Positions 61,412-64,000 of a DNA stretch of 64,000 bases are shown one piece after another. The stretch's first letter is position 1. Every line of letters begins with the position of its first letter. The position numbers were made by a program, and so were the translations under genes. Where the stretch lies: NCBI GenBank assembly GCA_041879425.1, contig CP090855.1:744001-808000 (forward strand), written 5' to 3'. The stretch comes from Vibrio pomeroyi (GTDB lineage: Bacteria; Pseudomonadota; Gammaproteobacteria; Enterobacterales; Vibrionaceae). The notes beneath the pieces were generated by a model that worked only from the letters and a program-made list of their open reading frames with translations, had not been told where the DNA came from and searched no databases.

Positions 61412-61972
61412 ATGAAACTGAAAAATGTAGCCAAAGTCATTGTGGCATCTAGCTTAGTTGCTGCCCCTTCATTTATCTTTGCTGCAGAGCCGAATGTGCC
61501 GACAGAGCCTCCATACATTGTATTAAGTGATAATTTAGATGAGCCAAACGGTTATGGATTTTGTATTGATACCTACGGCCCTGGTCAATCCGAATTAATG
61601 CAGACCCACACCTGTAAGCCCAAAGCGCCCGAAGGTTCTCCTCGTAACTATTCTGGTCATGATGTGAGATTTGAATACGACAATGAAACAAATAAGATTC
61701 AATCTTATGCGTTTGAAGGGTTGTGTATGCAAGGTCTTTTAGCGAAAGGAAAGAGCGAACTCGCGTTACTAGAGTGCAGTGATGCAAAACACCAAGGTTT
61801 TGTTTATAGCGAAAATGATCAGACTATTCGATTGAAAGCGGATTCTAGCTACTGTTTGGCAGTGACATCAGAAACTCAAGAAGCTGGACCTTGGGTAAAA
61901 CGTCCACTTGAACTGATTCAGTGTAAGGAAGCAGAGCCAGTTCTAATGAAATGGACGGTCGTATCTAAGTAA
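61412..61972 (+). CDS. Secreted ricin-type beta-trefoil lectin-like protein
   Basis: 186 residues with a signal peptide (cut near FIFAAE). The mature part has three repeats built around cysteine pairs and QxW-like ends: GFCIDTYGPGQ...HTC, GLCMQGLLAKG...LLEC and SYCLAVTSETQ...LIQC, finishing with KWTV. This matches the ricin B beta-trefoil pattern with one disulfide per lobe. A sugar-binding or host-surface role is plausible but not shown. It has no enzymatic domain attached. Confidence 0.75.
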   Translation: MKLKNVAKVIVASSLVAAPSFIFAAEPNVPTEPPYIVLSDNLDEPNGYGFCIDTYGPGQSELMQTHTCKPKAPEGSPRNYSGHDVRFEYDNETNKIQSYAFEGLCMQGLLAKGKSELALLECSDAKHQGFVYSENDQTIRLKADSSYCLAVTSETQEAGPWVKRPLELIQCKEAEPVLMKWTVVSK

Positions 61973-62019
61973 TACACACTTTTTGGCAAACCTCTTCGTT
62001 CCACAACTCAATGCCTTAT

Positions 62020-62049
62020 AGGTGGCATTGCATACATGTAATGTCACCT
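62020..62049 (+). terminator. Possible terminator after the lectin-like gene
   Basis: AGGTGGCATT pairs with AATGTCACCT (one G-U) around a 10-nt loop, followed by TTATTGTT. The T tract is weak. Confidence 0.4.
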
Positions 62050-62100
62050 TTATTGTTGAATGAAAGATTGAGATTTTCAATATGCCACTCTATCTGAGTA

Positions 62101-62658
62101 TTAAACACCTAACTTTTCCGTCAATTCTATGAATGATGTTTCGGTATTTTTACCTGACGTGTCGATTTTAATAACTTCAGTTTTCCATTCCTCATAGTGA
62201 CGATTCTTTACTTGTTGCCAATCAGGTAGCTTTAGGTTTTCGACTTCACTTTGTCGAGTGATGACCCTTCTTTCATGTTCCTCACGATCAGAGCAGCTAA
62301 CTTCAATATTGACAAACCTAGCGCCAACACTTTCCGCTACCTCTTGCCACTCGTTTCGAGTTAGCTCAATTGGATTACAAGAGTCAGAAATGCAGCTAAT
62401 ACCTAACGCCAAATTGTCTTTAACAATACGGTAACTTAAACGATAACCCTCACCTTCAACTTTGAAGCAACAAAGATCTCTAAGCCCTTGTTCTACAGTA
62501 TCAATGCGAACGTACATCGCCCCCGTTTTCTCTGCTAACAACTTCGCTAATGTCGATTTCCCTGAAGCTGGGAGACCTGAAAATATATATAAAACAGGTT
62601 GATTCAATTGATTTTCGCCTTTTGCATAAACTTCATTCAGTACAGATCTTCTCTGCAT
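62101..62658 (-). CDS. P-loop kinase (AAA_33 / zeta-toxin-like fold)
   Basis: 185 residues. Walker A is GLPASGKST (28-36), followed by a substrate Asp in VRIDTVEQ, a lid-like ITRQSEVENLKLPDWQQVKNR and NIEVSCSD for the nucleotide. This pattern is shared by chloramphenicol-phosphotransferase-like and gluconate-kinase-like enzymes. No neighbour gives the substrate. The sequence is more AT-rich than its surroundings. It is monocistronic with no antitoxin partner, so a toxin role is unlikely. Confidence 0.8.
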   Translation of the reverse strand: MQRRSVLNEVYAKGENQLNQPVLYIFSGLPASGKSTLAKLLAEKTGAMYVRIDTVEQGLRDLCCFKVEGEGYRLSYRIVKDNLALGISCISDSCNPIELTRNEWQEVAESVGARFVNIEVSCSDREEHERRVITRQSEVENLKLPDWQQVKNRHYEEWKTEVIKIDTSGKNTETSFIELTEKLGV

Positions 62659-63076
62659 TCTACATCCAGATAATTTCGTCTTCTATAACAGCACCTTTAA
62701 CGGAGCATGTGTGATTAAAAACACTAACAAGCTATGGGGAAAAATATGTTAAGGATACAGCTTTCGCTCGTCTTATCCTCACACAAAATAATCTTCATCA
62801 GATACCAAGCATTGGTGTTGGCTACCCTTAGATGTCGTAAAAAACCTTCTAATAGATAATCCAAGACCGATGTGATGATTCAAAGACCTAACGAGAGTCC
62901 GAATTCCACCTCTAACTGATCTATTTTTCTCTTACCAAAGTACAAGTTACTAATAATTCGATATAAATCGCTCTATTGTTTGAAATTGTTGCCTACAGTT
63001 TGATAGAGCTTATCGTCGTAATGATTGCCATCAATAGACGCAGTTTGATAGTTATTATTGTTTACAAGGAGAGGAA
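62659..63076. other. Intergenic region before the ABC transporter
   Basis: 418 bp between divergent genes, AT-rich. It contains one copy of ATACCAAGC (62802-62810), the same 9-mer that forms an inverted repeat at 45481. I found no gene or operator. Confidence 0.55.
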
Positions 63077-63793
63077 ATGGAAAACCCAGTTGTCACGCTG
63101 AAACAGGCCAGCAAAAGCTTTGTTGACGGCAAAGACACCCATCATGTGTTGGAGGGCGTCGACTTCGCTTTGGCAACAGGGGCAAGCGTGGCTTTGACAG
63201 GAGCAAGTGGCAGCGGGAAAAGTACTCTACTCAATCTCATCGCGGGTTTTGAACCGCTCTCAAGAGGCGAGTTATGGCTCGATGGTGAAGACACATCAGC
63301 TTGGAAAGACCCACAGTGGAGCCGCTTCCGCCATCAAAAACTGGGGGTTATCTTTCAGCAGTTCAACTTATTAACCCCACTCAACGTAAAACAAAACATC
63401 GCGTTCCCGTTGCATTTGAATCAACAAAAATGGGGCGAGTGGTGTGATTACTTGGTGGAAGCGTTAGGCATAAGTGAACTACTGGATAGGCATGTATCAG
63501 CGCTCTCTGGTGGGCAACAACAACGAGTAGCGATAGCTCGCGCGCTAGCTCATAAACCGAAACTGCTGCTTGCCGATGAACCCACAGGCAACCTCGACCA
63601 CAAAGCCGGTTTAGAGGTAATGAGGCTACTGAACGAAATCACCACACAAGGCAACACCGCCGTATTACTGGTTACACATAGCCCTGAATGCGCCAGTTTT
63701 ATGCAGACTCAACTGGTGTTAGATGATGGAGAGCTGAAGCGAGCCGATTTAAACCAAAAGCAAGCGAGTGACATTTCTTATGTTGAAAGCTAA
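63077..63793 (+). CDS. ABC transporter ATP-binding protein (LolD/MacB-like)
   Basis: A 238-residue ATPase with Walker A GASGSGKST (Lys48), signature LSGGQQQRVAIARAL, Walker B LLADEPTGNLD and the His of the switch in VTHSPE. The EPTGNLD version of Walker B is typical of the LolD/MacB/FtsE branch, which drives FtsX-like permeases that extract lipoproteins or export peptides. It overlaps the start of the permease gene by 14 bp. GGAGAGG precedes the start. Confidence 0.95.
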   Translation: MENPVVTLKQASKSFVDGKDTHHVLEGVDFALATGASVALTGASGSGKSTLLNLIAGFEPLSRGELWLDGEDTSAWKDPQWSRFRHQKLGVIFQQFNLLTPLNVKQNIAFPLHLNQQKWGEWCDYLVEALGISELLDRHVSALSGGQQQRVAIARALAHKPKLLLADEPTGNLDHKAGLEVMRLLNEITTQGNTAVLLVTHSPECASFMQTQLVLDDGELKRADLNQKQASDISYVES

Positions 63794-64000
63794 GCGGACA
63801 GCCGAATCAAATCGCCTCAAAATCGCTCATACAAAACTTACGCTAAACCTATTCGCTGCGCACTATCGCCAATCCCCTTTGCAAGCTGCAGCGATCTTGG
63901 TTGGTATTGTGTTGGCGGTCACCCTGTTTGTCGCCGTGCAAGCGATCAACCTCAATGCCAAACGCAGCTATGCGGAATCCACCGAGCAACTTAGCGCTCA
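63780..64000 (+). CDS. FtsX-like ABC permease, 5-prime part (runs off the window)
   Basis: Begins with ATG 63780, overlapping the ATPase gene by 14 bp, and is open to the right edge. About 73 residues are visible: a basic N-terminus, then one hydrophobic helix (AAAILVGIVLAVTLFVAVQAI) and the start of a periplasmic region. This is how FtsX/MacB-type permeases begin, and it fits the LolD-like ATPase before it. Confidence 0.85.
   Translation, partial: MLKAKRTAESNRLKIAHTKLTLNLFAAHYRQSPLQAAAILVGIVLAVTLFVAVQAINLNAKRSYAESTEQLSA

Noticed and set aside
1..64000. CRISPR arrays, tRNA or rRNA genes, integrases and complete insertion sequences
   Set aside because: No spaced direct repeats, cloverleaf-like stretches or recombinase/transposase motifs were seen on either strand.

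Overview
The window looks like part of a marine Vibrio chromosome. The base composition and gene style fit the Splendidus clade, and a LuxM/LuxN (AinS/AinR) quorum-sensing pair is present. As far as I recall, pyrC lies on the small chromosome in vibrios, so chromosome 2 is the likely location; that is inference. No rRNA, tRNA, CRISPR array, integrase, transposase or complete insertion sequence was seen. Nearly all of the sequence is ordinary, dense bacterial coding DNA with clear intrinsic terminators.

Layout. 1-5.5 kb: pyrC, a membrane diguanylate cyclase, an M14-type carboxypeptidase-like protein and a BCCT transporter. 5.9-6.5 kb: a small protein that is a stand-alone relative of the clissold domain of malate synthase G. 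6.8-23.6 kb: a taurine-dissimilation region with a TRAP transporter (TauKLM-like) and double-Cache protein, a TauXY-like taurine dehydrogenase, Xsc, Pta, a TauE-type sulfite exporter, an IclR regulator and an aldehyde dehydrogenase. This region is interrupted by an AT-rich FRG-domain gene and by an orphan CobS/CobT-like AAA+/VWA pair. 23.9-28.9 kb: the glyoxylate shunt (malate synthase G, LysR regulator, isocitrate lyase). Taurine carbon leaves Xsc/Pta as acetyl-CoA, so the shunt next door makes metabolic sense.

29-39.7 kb: an ADP-ribosyltransferase-like small protein, a cystatin-like lipoprotein, a secreted M9 collagenase, the autoinducer synthase and its hybrid sensor kinase overlapping by 8 bp, a serine beta-lactamase-fold hydrolase and a LysR regulator. 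39.8-49 kb: a uronate-catabolic cluster in two convergently arranged sets of minus-strand genes (heparinase II/III-type lyase, UxaC, SSS symporter; then a DhuI/RpiB-like isomerase, KdgF-like cupin, YgjV, KduD) with a divergent KdgR-type IclR regulator. A perfect 14-bp-arm palindrome lies in front of kduD, and a related site lies in front of the symporter. Both match the geometry of KdgR operators.

49-64 kb: MFS and EamA transporters, a small exported peptide, a second diguanylate cyclase paralogous to the first, a phytanoyl-CoA-dioxygenase/MDR-reductase pair, an RND efflux pump (adaptor plus permease), a DUF1499 protein, a secreted ricin-type lectin-like protein, a P-loop kinase, and the start of a LolD/MacB-type ABC system that runs off the right edge.

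The best candidates for something undescribed are the free-standing malate-synthase-G clissold-like protein, the CobST pair inside a taurine region, the degenerate FRG protein inserted there, and the uronate cluster, whose polysaccharide substrate cannot be read from the genes.
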